Shown here: piece after piece, positions 6,894-15,540 of the stretch
How positions within the stretch are numbered: the first letter of the stretch is position 1
Layout of the letters: the number at the start of each line of letters is the position of its first letter
Assembly (NCBI GenBank): GCA_023228285.1
Contig: JALOBM010000045.1
Location: forward strand, 1 to 17,676
Reading direction: 5' to 3'
DNA length: 17,676 nt
DNA from: Candidatus Cloacimonadota bacterium
Lineage (GTDB): Bacteria; Cloacimonadota; Cloacimonadia; Cloacimonadales; Cloacimonadaceae
Position numbers and translations under genes: made by a program
The notes under the pieces: generated by a model
Database searches by the model: none
Told to the model about the DNA's origin: nothing
The model's input: the letters and a program-made list of their open reading frames with translations, nothing else

Positions 6894-7580
6894 TCAGAAA
6901 TAACGTTCCAAGAAACGCATGCGTTCCCGGGCTGAGGCTGAATTGGCATAGGTGTGGGGAGTATATTTGATGGGGTTGCTGAGTATGGAGATCAGGCGCA
7001 TGGATTGCGTTCGGTTCAATCGGGCAGCACTTTTGCCATAATAAGCGCGTGCAGCAGTCTCTATGCCATATACTCCTTTTCCCCACTCCACATAGTTGAA
7101 ATACAGCTCCAGCATGCGTTTCTTGCTCATGGTTATTTCCATGATGATGGTAACCTGTACTTCCAGGTATTTACGGAAATAGTTACGATCTGTGGTCAGG
7201 AAGATTGAACGCGCTAGTTGATTGCTGAGGGTGGAGGCTCCGAAACGGATTTTTCCGGCTTTCTTATTGCGCTGATACGCTTCTTTCACCATTTTCCATT
7301 CGAAACCGAAATGCTTGTAGAAATTACCGTCTTCCAGCCCGATCAGCATGTCCTGAGTGCGTTGAGGTATCTTTTCCAGCTTGATGTACTCCCGTCTGTA
7401 GATTGGATGTCCCCGTATGATATACCGTTGAATCATCAGTGGGGTTATGGGAGGATTTACGAAGTTGTACAACAGCGACAAGGCGGCGACAATGCCCCAG
7501 AACCATAAGTGGGCAATAAGTATAAAACGAAGTACCTTGCGGAAGATACTTCGTTTTTTCTTTCTTTTTGATTTAGCCAT
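6894..7580 (-). CDS. mtgA: Monofunctional biosynthetic peptidoglycan transglycosylase
   Basis: This 228-aa family 51 glycosyltransferase polymerises lipid II into glycan strands at the outer face of the inner membrane and lacks a transpeptidase domain. A lysine/arginine-rich N-terminus (residues 2-18) leads into one transmembrane segment at about 18-40. The catalytic motif LEDGNFYKHFGFEW at 82-95 contains the expected Glu83, and GASTLSNQLARSIFL at 114-128 is the GGST-type motif. KRMLELYFNYVEWGKGVYGI at about 154-173 is the third conserved block. Length fits the family. It starts 21 bases after the rpsT stop and is probably co-transcribed with it. The gene is complete. Confidence 0.92.
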   Translation of the reverse strand: MAKSKRKKKRSIFRKVLRFILIAHLWFWGIVAALSLLYNFVNPPITPLMIQRYIIRGHPIYRREYIKLEKIPQRTQDMLIGLEDGNFYKHFGFEWKMVKEAYQRNKKAGKIRFGASTLSNQLARSIFLTTDRNYFRKYLEVQVTIIMEITMSKKRMLELYFNYVEWGKGVYGIETAARAYYGKSAARLNRTQSMRLISILSNPIKYTPHTYANSASARERMRFLERYF

Positions 7581-7601
7581 TCATGCCCTCAAAAGGCTTT
7601 C

Positions 7602-7853
7602 TTAGCTCTCCTGTTTATTTACGAAAGCTGCTAAACGAGCCTTGCGACGGCTGGCGGTACGCTTGTGGATCACACCTTTTTTGGCGGCTTTATCCAGCTG
7701 GGCATAAAGCTTGTTTAGTTGGTCAGTACGGTTTTCGGGGTTCATGTGGATCTCTTTAGAAAGGGTTTTAATGGTGCGTTTTACATAGTTGTTCCGGGCA
7801 GCTCTTTTTTTGTCTGTTCCCATGCGCTTCAGGGGAGATTTGTGTTGTGGCAT
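7602..7853 (-). CDS. rpsT: 30S ribosomal protein S20
   Basis: This 83-aa, highly basic small-subunit protein binds 16S rRNA near the 5' domain. It begins MPQHKSPLKRMGTDKKRAAR and contains DKAAKKGVIHKRTASRRKAR, the characteristic C-terminal part of S20, followed by LAAFVNK. Length is normal. AGAGG lies six bases before the ATG. A promoter-like TTGACA sits 58 bases upstream, immediately behind the stop of the preceding glycosyltransferase gene, so rpsT likely has its own transcription start and leads into mtgA and the DUF2851 gene. Confidence 0.95.
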   Translation of the reverse strand: MPQHKSPLKRMGTDKKRAARNNYVKRTIKTLSKEIHMNPENRTDQLNKLYAQLDKAAKKGVIHKRTASRRKARLAAFVNKQES

Positions 7854-7887
7854 TGATTCCTCTTATGTATTAGTTAGTATTTCTTAC

Positions 7888-7916
7888 CACAATGTTTAAG
7901 GCCGTGTTTATGTCAA
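7888..7916 (-). promoter_or_regulatory. Candidate rpsT promoter
   Basis: On the - strand a perfect TTGACA (7911-7916) is followed after 17 bases by ATTGTG (7888-7893), about 35 bases before the rpsT start. The -35 element is strong. The -10 does not resemble TATAAT and ends in ATTG, as in the right-edge promoter candidate. The position between the glycosyltransferase stop and rpsT supports it. Confidence 0.4.
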
Positions 7917-7923
7917 TAAGTAT

Positions 7924-9150
7924 TTAGCTAGTTAATGCCATGAACAGCTTATTTAGCTGCATATCAATGCTATAGGAATCAATATTGTTCTTTCTTCGGA
8001 TTCCAGCTTCCATCTCGTCCACCCAATTGGCAGCCTCTTTAATCTCACTATAAGAATATACCTTAGCATTGTCTATTGTTATCAGTATGCGGGCAGCGGC
8101 ACTTGATTCCGGTGAGAAGCATAGAATGGGACTTCCGGAAGCGATGTATTCGAAGAGCTTGGTGGTCAGCATTCCCTGGTTGCCCTCGTAGTCATTTACC
8201 AGTAGTAAAAGCAGTTCGGATTCTACCATCTCCCTCAAGGCCTCTCTGTGGTTCATAAACTCTTTGTTAACTATAGCTTTTGAACAGCTTTTACTTAGGT
8301 CTAACCTCTCCATTTCATTCAGACGGGTGCCGATCAGACTGAGTTGGAAATCACGGTGGATGCTTCGACATAACTTAGCGAAGACATTGGGATCCTGCCC
8401 GGCGGTTAACTGCCCAATATACTTGATCCTGAAAGTGTCTGATGCCTGATATTCCAGCCCCTCAAAGTCACGGGGATCATAACCGTTTAAGATCACTTCT
8501 TTATTACCTGCAGGGAGCGCATCGGCGATCGCATCCGATACGATCACAGCTTTATCCGCTGTCGCAATCACCTTTGCTTCGAGATATTTATGCATTTTTA
8601 CAGAGAGATGGCAAGGAGGATTCAGCTTCATATAGTGGATTTCACTCCAGGGATCTCTAAAATCTGCCAGCCAGCGGATGCTCAGACGCTTGCGCAATTT
8701 CAAACCGATCAAATGACTGCTGTGAGGCGGGCCGGTGGTGATCAGTGTGTCGTAGGGACGACTCTTCAGCTCTTTCCATGCTGCCTTGTATGCCGCTGGA
8801 TTCCAAAACACGCGAAGATCAGGGATGATAAGGTTCAGTCTCAAATGAACCATGAAGCGGGTCAGGATATCCGCTTTTTGGGGTAATCTGCCGTAGGGAA
8901 CGCTTTTATCCTTGCCAAACAGCACTTTCCAGCTCTTTTGAAGCGAGGGTGCTTTTACACGAATTACTCTTACTGAATCCGGGATCTTGGCACACAGCGC
9001 TTCATCGACAAATGGGTAGTCACCTTCTTTGGAACACAATACAGTAACATCGTAACCTTTTTCCACAAGACGGGGCACAAATCGGATCCAACGTTGCACT
9101 GGAGCTCCGCCACAAGGCGGAAAGTAATAGCTTATCAATAGAATACGCAT
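7924..9150 (-). CDS. Glycosyltransferase, family 4-like (GT-B)
   Basis: This 408-aa cytoplasmic glycosyltransferase probably transfers a sugar to a surface glycan or lipid carrier; donor and acceptor are unknown. The N-terminus MRILLISYYFPPCGGAPVQR is typical of family 4 enzymes with the glycine-rich acceptor loop. Other marks are TTGPPHSSH at 138-146, LADFRDPWSE at 161-170, IKYIGQL at about 242-248 at the start of the C-terminal Rossmann domain, and KLFEYIASGSPILCF at 331-345, the nucleotide-sugar end of the fold with the conserved glutamate. There is no signal peptide or membrane segment. The ATG overlaps the stop of the preceding glycosyltransferase as ATGA, so the two are probably made together. 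It ends 70 bases before rpsT with no clear terminator. Confidence 0.82.
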   Translation of the reverse strand: MRILLISYYFPPCGGAPVQRWIRFVPRLVEKGYDVTVLCSKEGDYPFVDEALCAKIPDSVRVIRVKAPSLQKSWKVLFGKDKSVPYGRLPQKADILTRFMVHLRLNLIIPDLRVFWNPAAYKAAWKELKSRPYDTLITTGPPHSSHLIGLKLRKRLSIRWLADFRDPWSEIHYMKLNPPCHLSVKMHKYLEAKVIATADKAVIVSDAIADALPAGNKEVILNGYDPRDFEGLEYQASDTFRIKYIGQLTAGQDPNVFAKLCRSIHRDFQLSLIGTRLNEMERLDLSKSCSKAIVNKEFMNHREALREMVESELLLLLVNDYEGNQGMLTTKLFEYIASGSPILCFSPESSAAARILITIDNAKVYSYSEIKEAANWVDEMEAGIRRKNNIDSYSIDMQLNKLFMALTS

Positions 9151-10235
9151 CAGGCAAAGATCAGTTTTACTAGTTCAGACCAAGTATTCTTCTCTTTGAA
9201 ACGTCGGATTCCTTCCTGCATCGGCGCTTTCATGTCTTTGCTGTAGAAGCTGATGATTGCAGCAGCCAGAGAAGAAGGATTCCCCGGTGGTACCAGTAAA
9301 CCGGTAAGTCCATGCTCCACATATTCACTTAGTCCGCCGACATCAGAGGCCACTACAGGAGTGTCATAGCTGTATGCTGTTGCTATCACACCGCTCTGAG
9401 TGGCGCTCTTGTATGGCAGTATACAGAGATCGGATTGGCGGAAAAAGGTGGCGACCTCTTTATCGCTGATATAGCGGAAATGCGTTTCAACGTTTGCAGA
9501 CAAGTCCAATAGTTTGATCTTTTCCTCATAAGCTGCCTTGTCTTTATACACTGTTCCGGCAATCACCAGGCGAATATCAGGAATGGCTACCCGGATGATC
9601 GGCATGGCTTCCAAAAGCACATCTAGTCCTTTGTAGCTTTTGATCATGCCAAAGAATAGTATGCTGGGCAGTACGTTCACTTTTTCTGTGATACCGCTGT
9701 AAGTATCGTAGATGGGATGGAAGCCTAGTTTGGCTTTGCGGACTATCTGGCTGGGCAGATTGCGCTTCAAATCCAAGAGACAGGATTTGCTTAAAACCAC
9801 GATCTCATCAGCTTTGGAGAATACATAACGCAGTAAGGAACGGGACGCTATCCAGTCTTCATGGGGAGTAATGTTGTGAGCCAAGATCACTTTACCGCCA
9901 TGATTAAGCTTACCCAGGATGTACCCATAAGCCGGAGCAAAGAATGGCAGCCACCATGAAACAATAGTGAGGTCTGGTTTATATGTATTGATGGCTTTCG
10001 CTGTCTTATCCCATGTGTGGGGTAGATATGGGATCAGGATGCGCTGATTCGGATGAGTGGTGCTGGTGTCATCCTCTTGTTTTCCTGCCGGGAATAGAAG
10101 CTGCGGATACTGTTTACGGAAGTTAAAGAAGCATACATCATGCCCTTGTCGGGACATCTCATTGGCAAAATGGCTGGCGAAAAGCGATATGCCGCCTCGA
10201 TATGGCGGTGCAGGTCCCAAAAAAGCTATCTTCAT
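9150..10235 (-). CDS. Glycosyltransferase, family 4 (GT-B)
   Basis: This 361-aa retaining-type glycosyltransferase has the family 4 layout. MKIAFLGPAPPYRGGISLFA at the N-terminus gives the glycine-rich acceptor loop. LAHNITPHEDW near 118-128 is a mid-domain histidine segment. FFGMIKSYKGLDVLLEA at 194-210 begins the C-terminal domain, and SGVIATAYSYDTPVVASDVG at 281-300 followed by GLTGLLVPPGNP is the donor-binding region. The sugar and acceptor cannot be told from sequence. It lies two bases after the asparaginase stop and overlaps the next glycosyltransferase by ATGA. The pair likely acts on the same cell-surface glycan. No polymerase or flippase is nearby. Confidence 0.87.
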   Translation of the reverse strand: MKIAFLGPAPPYRGGISLFASHFANEMSRQGHDVCFFNFRKQYPQLLFPAGKQEDDTSTTHPNQRILIPYLPHTWDKTAKAINTYKPDLTIVSWWLPFFAPAYGYILGKLNHGGKVILAHNITPHEDWIASRSLLRYVFSKADEIVVLSKSCLLDLKRNLPSQIVRKAKLGFHPIYDTYSGITEKVNVLPSILFFGMIKSYKGLDVLLEAMPIIRVAIPDIRLVIAGTVYKDKAAYEEKIKLLDLSANVETHFRYISDKEVATFFRQSDLCILPYKSATQSGVIATAYSYDTPVVASDVGGLSEYVEHGLTGLLVPPGNPSSLAAAIISFYSKDMKAPMQEGIRRFKEKNTWSELVKLIFA

Positions 10236-10237
10236 AA

Positions 10238-11218
10238 TTACTCCTGATTCTGGGACTGGGAGAAGAATCTTCTCACCAAGTCCGGATCGTCGTATTTACC
10301 AAATAGTGCCATCAATTTCAGACGTACTTTCACCCCTTTTAAATCTCCGGCAAGAATGGCACCAAGATCGCGAAGGTGTTTTCCTCCACCGTTGTAGCCG
10401 TATTCCGGTAACACTCTGCCTGTATGAGTGCGTGATGTAATTACCACCAGTATGTTCTTCTCAATTGCGCGCTTTATGTGGGGCAGGATCTCTTCAGGGA
10501 GGTTTCCGCGGCCAAAGGCTTCAATCACGATGGCGCGAACTCCGCTGTCGATACTGCAGTCTATGTACCTGCCATCCATGCCGCATACGGCCTTAATGAG
10601 GTCAACGCGAGTGTCCAATACTTCAGTCCAAACGTTTTCCCGATACAAGCTATCGCGATGATAGACAATGCAATCCGGATCAACAATGCCCAATGGACCC
10701 AATCCGGGACTGGTGAATGCATCTACTTTCCCGGAATCAGATTTTACCACATCACGTGCGGTGTGTATCTCATCGTTCATCACTACAAATACGCCCTTAT
10801 CAGAGCTTTCATGATGGCTTGCCACTCGCACGCTACCGATGATATTGCGGGGACCGTCCAAGCCCAGATCGCTTCCGCTGCGCATGGCAGCAGTGAAGAT
10901 TACCGGTTTGCGCGTGGTAAGCACCAAATCCGCCATAAACGCACTTTCCTCGAGGGTATCTGTACCATGTGTAACTACGATGCCATCGTATCCCAAAATC
11001 TTTGTATCAATTAGCTTTGCAAGCCCAAACATCATTTTTGGTGTCATATATGGGCTGGGAACGTTCAAGTAATCCATTACTTCCACATTTGCCACACCCG
11101 TGAGTTGTGGGAACTGAGTTATAAAATCGGCCAATTCAGAAGTGGGTACCACACCCAGATTGCCTACATTCTTCATCGAGATGGTACCTCCGGTCATGAT
11201 GAGCAGGATATTCTTCAT
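10238..11218 (-). CDS. ansA: L-asparaginase
   Basis: This 326-aa enzyme of the bacterial asparaginase family hydrolyses asparagine to aspartate and ammonia. TGGTIS at residues 9-14 carries the nucleophile Thr12, and HGTDTLEE at 84-91 the second conserved threonine and aspartate, with Lys159 following in VVKSDSG. FTAAMRSGSDLGLDGPRNI at about 108-126 is also characteristic. There is no signal peptide, so it should be cytoplasmic, as in the AnsA type; the symbol is given on that basis and glutamine use cannot be excluded. The ATG overlaps the queC stop by one base (TAATG). The enzyme suits an amino-acid-degrading lifestyle together with the branched-chain oxoacid oxidoreductase in this window, though the two loci are separate. 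Confidence 0.9.
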   Translation of the reverse strand: MKNILLIMTGGTISMKNVGNLGVVPTSELADFITQFPQLTGVANVEVMDYLNVPSPYMTPKMMFGLAKLIDTKILGYDGIVVTHGTDTLEESAFMADLVLTTRKPVIFTAAMRSGSDLGLDGPRNIIGSVRVASHHESSDKGVFVVMNDEIHTARDVVKSDSGKVDAFTSPGLGPLGIVDPDCIVYHRDSLYRENVWTEVLDTRVDLIKAVCGMDGRYIDCSIDSGVRAIVIEAFGRGNLPEEILPHIKRAIEKNILVVITSRTHTGRVLPEYGYNGGGKHLRDLGAILAGDLKGVKVRLKLMALFGKYDDPDLVRRFFSQSQNQE

Positions 11219-11874
11219 TATATCACCTTATATGGGATTGGATCTTTGGTATTGGCCTTGGCAAAGGCTTTGAGGCGCAACAGGCAGCTGGGACACTCTC
11301 CGCAGGCCTCATAGTTGGCAAAATAGCAGCTCCAGGATAGCTCGAAGGGGGCGTTCAGTGATATGCCCAGTTTCACGATTTCAGATTTGCTAAGATGAAG
11401 CACCGGAGTAAGGATGCCAATGTTTGCAGCCAGAGTGCCTTGTTTGATCAGTTCGGTCATGGCCGTAAAAAAACTCTGCCGGCAATCTGGATATCCGGAG
11501 CTATCTTCTTCCACTGCACCTATGTAGATGTGCTGGGCTTGGATTACTTCTGCCCAGGCTACTGCCGCACACAGCATAGTGGCATTGCGAAAGGGCACGT
11601 AGGTATTGGGCACACTGTCATCAACATTCAGCTTCAGCTCTTTATCTGTAAGAGCAGAACCACCGATGTCCGCCAGCCAGCGGTAATCCACAATGCGCGC
11701 TTCCCTGGCTTTGTAATGGTTTGCAATTTGCTGAAAGCACCATTTCTCTTTCACTTCGGTTCTTTGCCCGTAGGAAAAATGCAAAAGATGCAATTCATCA
11801 CACTCCTGCGCGGCAATAGCCGTCGTAACCAGAGAATCCATCCCTCCGCTCAGTAATACTATAGCTCGTTTCAT
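11218..11874 (-). CDS. queC: 7-cyano-7-deazaguanine synthase
   Basis: This 218-aa enzyme converts 7-carboxy-7-deazaguanine to preQ0 with ATP and ammonia, a step toward queuosine in tRNA. The PP-loop ATPase motif LLSGGMDS is at residues 7-14, VPFRN at 93-97 and YPDCR at 128-132. Four cysteines at 183, 191, 194 and 197 make the C-terminal zinc site. Length is normal. It heads the - strand run and is divergent from trxB. A TTGACA promoter candidate lies upstream. Its ATG is followed by asparaginase and glycosyltransferase genes, and no other queuosine gene (queD, queE, queF, folE) is in the window, so its operon partners are functionally unrelated. Confidence 0.94.
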   Translation of the reverse strand: MKRAIVLLSGGMDSLVTTAIAAQECDELHLLHFSYGQRTEVKEKWCFQQIANHYKAREARIVDYRWLADIGGSALTDKELKLNVDDSVPNTYVPFRNATMLCAAVAWAEVIQAQHIYIGAVEEDSSGYPDCRQSFFTAMTELIKQGTLAANIGILTPVLHLSKSEIVKLGISLNAPFELSWSCYFANYEACGECPSCLLRLKAFAKANTKDPIPYKVI

Positions 11875-11902
11875 CCTCGATCCCGAAATTATTCTTTTAA
11901 CA

Positions 11903-11930
11903 AGGATATAGCATATGCCTTTTATGTCAA
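11903..11930 (-). promoter_or_regulatory. Candidate queC promoter
   Basis: On the - strand TTGACA (11925-11930) is followed after 16 bases by TATCCT (11903-11908), a four-of-six -10, some 30 bases before the queC start. The same region reads TATCCTTG, one mismatch from the TAnnTTTG box known from Bacteroidetes promoters, with 19 bases from the TTG. Confidence 0.45.
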
Positions 11931-11950
11931 GAACAAAGCCGTGATTGTGC

Positions 11951-11980
11951 TTGACGAATTTACCCAGTCTCAGATATTGC
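11951..11980 (+). promoter_or_regulatory. Candidate trxB promoter
   Basis: TTGACG at 11951-11956 is followed after 18 bases by TATTGC (11975-11980), about 30 bases before the trxB ATG at 12009. The -10 is a weak match. The 134-base gap between the divergent queC and trxB genes contains nothing else I can recognise beyond this element, the queC promoter and the GAGG ribosome site at 12000. Confidence 0.35.
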
Positions 11981-12008
11981 TCACCATAGCTTTTTATTCG
12001 AGGTTAAT

Positions 12009-12953
12009 ATGAGATACGATGTAATTATAATCGGTGCTGGCCCGGCAGGGCTTAGCGCTGCCATTTACAGTGCCCGGGGTGGATTGAAAACAGCGGTATT
12101 CGAGAAAGCCATAGTCGGTGGACAGATCAATGTAACCGAAGAAGTGGAAAACTATCCCGGATTTGAAGAAGCCCTTTCGGGTTTTGAACTCACTGCAAAG
12201 ATGCAAGCTCAAGCTGAACGTTTTGGCGCTACTTTCATTGAAGAAGAGATTATTGCAATGGGCATGGAAGGCCTGTGCAAAGTGATTGAAACCGAGAGCG
12301 GTAAGTATCGTGCCAAAAGCGTTATCATCTGCACCGGAGCGCATCCCCGTCGCTTGAACGTGCCGGGGGAAGAACGGCTTACCGGACGTGGCGTATCTTA
12401 TTGTGCTACATGCGATGGCGCTTTATATCGTGATAAAGTGGTTGCAGTAGTTGGCGGAGGTGACAGCGCTATAGAGGAAGGAATCTTTCTTAGCCGCTTT
12501 GCGAGTAAGGTGATTGTGATTCATCGCCGTGATGAACTGCGCGCACAGAAGATTATTCAAGACCGGGCTTTCAAAAACCCAAAGATGGAATTTATCTGGG
12601 ATACCGTTGTTCAAGAAATCCGTGGTGAAGATAAAGTAAGCAAGCTGGAATTGGTTAACCGTAAAACCAAGGAAATCAGCATGTTGCCAGTGGATGGAGT
12701 ATTTATCTATGTAGGCATCCTGCCCAACAACGAGCTCCTGGAATCCCGCATTGAGCTTGATAGCGCCGGATTTGTTCTTACAGATGATCACATGCACACC
12801 AATATTCCCGGAGTATATGCTGCTGGAGACATCCGGCATACGGTTCTCAGACAGGTGGTTACAGCCACTTCTGATGGCGCTGTTGCCGCTTGGAGCGCAG
12901 AGAAATGGATCATCGAAAACTATGATGCCATTGAGGTGGGAAGTGCACAGTAG
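12009..12953 (+). CDS. trxB: Thioredoxin-disulfide reductase
   Basis: This 314-aa cytoplasmic flavoenzyme reduces thioredoxin with NADPH. The FAD-binding GAGPAG is at residues 9-14, the redox-active CATC at 132-135, the nucleotide-binding GGGDSA at 149-154, then the HRRDELRA segment, whose arginines favour NADPH, and AAGDIR near the C-terminus for FAD. Length and order match the low-molecular-weight bacterial enzyme. The ATG at 12009 follows an AGG-type ribosome site five bases away. Its last 11 bases overlap the alaS start, and the alaS ribosome site lies inside its coding sequence. No thioredoxin gene is adjacent. Confidence 0.94.
   Translation: MRYDVIIIGAGPAGLSAAIYSARGGLKTAVFEKAIVGGQINVTEEVENYPGFEEALSGFELTAKMQAQAERFGATFIEEEIIAMGMEGLCKVIETESGKYRAKSVIICTGAHPRRLNVPGEERLTGRGVSYCATCDGALYRDKVVAVVGGGDSAIEEGIFLSRFASKVIVIHRRDELRAQKIIQDRAFKNPKMEFIWDTVVQEIRGEDKVSKLELVNRKTKEISMLPVDGVFIYVGILPNNELLESRIELDSAGFVLTDDHMHTNIPGVYAAGDIRHTVLRQVVTATSDGAVAAWSAEKWIIENYDAIEVGSAQ
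12933..12940 (+). promoter_or_regulatory. alaS ribosome binding site inside trxB
   Basis: GAGGTGGG in the trxB coding end lies two bases before a GTG at 12943. It decides the alaS start: the in-frame ATG codons at 12916 and 12919 and the TTG at 12931 lack a comparable site, and the conserved alanyl-tRNA synthetase N-terminus (SSKEIRSQF) begins just after the GTG. Confidence 0.65.
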
Positions 12954-15540
12954 CAAAGAAATCCGTAGTCAGTTTATTGACTTTTTTCGGGAACGTGGAC
13001 ATAGCTTTGTACATTCCTCACCGGTAATTCCTCAGAACGACCCTACTTTGCTCTTTGCCAATGCCGGCATGAACCAGTTTAAAAACATCTTTCTGGGCAA
13101 TAAAGAACCGGAATTGAGCCGCGTAGTGAACTCCCAGAAATGCATTCGCGCCGGCGGAAAGCACAACGACCTGGAAGAAGTAGGCAAAGACGGCTATCAT
13201 CACACTTTCTTTGAAATGCTGGGCAATTGGAGTTTTGGGGATTATTACAAAAAAGAGGCTATCATCTGGGCTTGGGAATTGCTTACAGATACTTGGGGTC
13301 TGAACAAAGAACTCTTGTATGCTACTGTCCATGACAGCGATAAAGAGGCATTTAATCTGTGGCGGGAGCATACCGATATCGATCCATCTCACATATCGTA
13401 TCATGGCGATAAGGACAACTTTTGGGAAATGGGCGATACAGGCCCATGCGGACCTTGTTCCGAAATCCATATCGATCGTGGTATTGAACATTGCAATAAA
13501 CAGGGAGTTCCAGGTCATGAATGTACCGTGAATGGCGATTGCGATCGCTATATCGAACTCTGGAATCTGGTTTTTATCCAGTACAACCGGGAGGAAGACC
13601 GTTCCTTGAGCCCTTTGAAACACCGCTTTGTGGATACCGGAGCGGGATTGGAACGCATCACTCAGGTCTTGCAAGGAAAGAACACAAACTACGAGACAGA
13701 CCTCTTTATGCCTATTATCCAGCGCATTGCGGATCTCAGCGGAACACCCTACACTCCTGCAGAAGGCATGAGCCACAGGGTTATTGCGGATCACATCCGA
13801 TGCCTCTGTTTTGCCCTCGCTGATGGTGGTTTCCCCTCAAATGAAGGACGCGGCTATGTACTGCGCAGGATATTGCGTCGTGCCGCCCGTCATGGCAGGT
13901 TGCTGGGCTTTGCCGAGCCTTTTCTTTTCAATCTCGTGGATGTCGTTGTGGAAATTATGGGCCACCATTTCTCCGAGCTTGCCGGCAAAGAGGCTTACAT
14001 CAAAATGGTGATCAAAGCTGAAGAAGAGAGATTCAATAGGACCCTGGATACGGGGCTGCAAAAGTTCGATGAGATCTGCGCTCACATGGACGGCAATCTG
14101 ATCGGAAGCAAAGATGCCTTCATGCTGTACGACACCTACGGGTTTCCCTTGGATCTTACCATGATGTTGGCAGCAGAAAAAGGCTTCAAAATTGACCATC
14201 GCGGCTTTGAAGAAGAGATGGAAGCCCAACGTGAAAGAGCGCGTAAAGCCTCCAAATTCGGAGTTGGGAAGGATGATGATGAATGGATTGAACTGCGTCC
14301 TGCTTTACCTACTCTGTTCACGGGTTATGACAAGCACACAGACACATGTTATATCCAGCGCTACAGCGTTGATAACGAGCAAGTAATAGCCTTGCAGCTT
14401 TCGCAAACTCCCTTTTATGCGGAGAGCGGGGGACAGGTGGCGGATACCGGCAGGATATATAACGACGAGTGCGAATTGATCGTACATGATGTCCAGAAAA
14501 TTGATGATGCCTTTATTCACTACGCCACCCTAAAAAGCGGCTCCATCTCAACGCAAATGCTTACTGCCGAGATCGATAGTTCCCGTCGTGGAGATATAGC
14601 CCGCAATCATAGCACTACGCACCTGTTGCACAAAGCCTTGCGTTCTGTATTAGGCGACCATGTGCAGCAGAAGGGATCGCTGGTGCATCCGGATTATCTC
14701 CGTTTTGATTTTACCCATTTTCAAGCGCTTTCCCGCTCTCAAGCTGAGACCGTGGAGGCAATCGTTAACAAGGCGATACGGGACAATATGCCCATCAGCA
14801 CCAGCATCCAAAGTATAGATGATGCCAAAGCTGCAGGAGCTACTGCGCTGTTTGGCGAAAAGTACAGCGACGAAGTCCGCGTGATCAGTATTGACGATTA
14901 CTCAAAGGAATTGTGCGGTGGCACTCATACCTCAGCTACGGGCGATATCGGCATCTTCAAGATTGTATCCGAAGGTTCCACTGCCGCGGGAATCAGGCGC
15001 ATCGAAGCTGTAACCGGACGCGCGGCGCTGGATTATATCTCTCAAATGCAAACAAGCCTCCAGAGAGCTTCCGAATTGTTGTCTTGCCCGCCAAACATGA
15101 TTGAGCAGAAGCTGCAAGCGCAAAAGCAACACATTAGCGACCTGGAATCCAGAATCAAACAGCTGGAAGCGGAACGTAGCCTGGGAATGATAGACGATAT
15201 GTTGAAACAAGCCATCGCCTATGAAGGCTTTAAGCTTCTCATAACAGAGCTTCCCGAAGGCAGCGACCTGAAAGCGTTCTCGGAAAACCTGCGCAGTAAG
15301 CTGAGTGACGAGATTGCCGTAATATTCTGTGCCAAAGCAGATAAGCTATCCATACTTACAGTAGTAGGTAAGGATCTGTTGCCGAAATACAATGCCGGCA
15401 GGATTGTATCCGCTATTGCCGCCAAGCTGGGCGGTAAAGGCGGCGGACGTCCGGATAGCGCTCAGGCAGGCTGTAGTCATCCCGGAGAGCTGGGTCAGTT
15501 GAAACTGGAGATACCTCAGGTAATCCAAAGCACACAATGA
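12943..15540 (+). CDS. alaS: Alanyl-tRNA synthetase
   Basis: This 865-aa class II synthetase charges tRNA-Ala. The N-terminal catalytic domain starts SSKEIRSQFIDFFRERGH and has NDPTLLFANAGMNQFKNIFL at about residues 32-51 and KCIRAGGKHNDLEEVG near 67-82. The editing domain that removes mischarged serine and glycine has His556 and His560 (HSTTH) with Cys658 and His662 (CGGTH), matching the E. coli zinc site spacing. A coiled-coil-like linker follows, and the C-terminal domain ends with GGKGGGRPDSAQAG at about residues 830-843. The GTG start overlaps trxB by 11 bases. The stop overlaps the next ATG as ATGA. The gene is complete and of normal length. Confidence 0.95.
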   Translation: MHSSKEIRSQFIDFFRERGHSFVHSSPVIPQNDPTLLFANAGMNQFKNIFLGNKEPELSRVVNSQKCIRAGGKHNDLEEVGKDGYHHTFFEMLGNWSFGDYYKKEAIIWAWELLTDTWGLNKELLYATVHDSDKEAFNLWREHTDIDPSHISYHGDKDNFWEMGDTGPCGPCSEIHIDRGIEHCNKQGVPGHECTVNGDCDRYIELWNLVFIQYNREEDRSLSPLKHRFVDTGAGLERITQVLQGKNTNYETDLFMPIIQRIADLSGTPYTPAEGMSHRVIADHIRCLCFALADGGFPSNEGRGYVLRRILRRAARHGRLLGFAEPFLFNLVDVVVEIMGHHFSELAGKEAYIKMVIKAEEERFNRTLDTGLQKFDEICAHMDGNLIGSKDAFMLYDTYGFPLDLTMMLAAEKGFKIDHRGFEEEMEAQRERARKASKFGVGKDDDEWIELRPALPTLFTGYDKHTDTCYIQRYSVDNEQVIALQLSQTPFYAESGGQVADTGRIYNDECELIVHDVQKIDDAFIHYATLKSGSISTQMLTAEIDSSRRGDIARNHSTTHLLHKALRSVLGDHVQQKGSLVHPDYLRFDFTHFQALSRSQAETVEAIVNKAIRDNMPISTSIQSIDDAKAAGATALFGEKYSDEVRVISIDDYSKELCGGTHTSATGDIGIFKIVSEGSTAAGIRRIEAVTGRAALDYISQMQTSLQRASELLSCPPNMIEQKLQAQKQHISDLESRIKQLEAERSLGMIDDMLKQAIAYEGFKLLITELPEGSDLKAFSENLRSKLSDEIAVIFCAKADKLSILTVVGKDLLPKYNAGRIVSAIAAKLGGKGGGRPDSAQAGCSHPGELGQLKLEIPQVIQSTQ

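Noticed and set aside
6856..7086. 76-codon open frame on the - strand between DUF2851 and mtgA
   Set aside because: It is out of frame with mtgA, covers that gene's conserved C-terminal part, and its own product shows no family pattern.
7924..10235. Capsule or O-antigen biosynthesis locus
   Set aside because: Only two glycosyltransferases are present, without a flippase, polymerase, nucleotide-sugar enzymes or chain-length regulator.
11218..11874. Queuosine gene cluster around queC
   Set aside because: No queD, queE, queF, folE or tgt homologue is present; the neighbours are an asparaginase and glycosyltransferases.
13018..13794. 258-codon open frame on the - strand opposite alaS
   Set aside because: It overlaps the conserved catalytic domain of alanyl-tRNA synthetase and reads as a shadow with no ribosome site or known motif.
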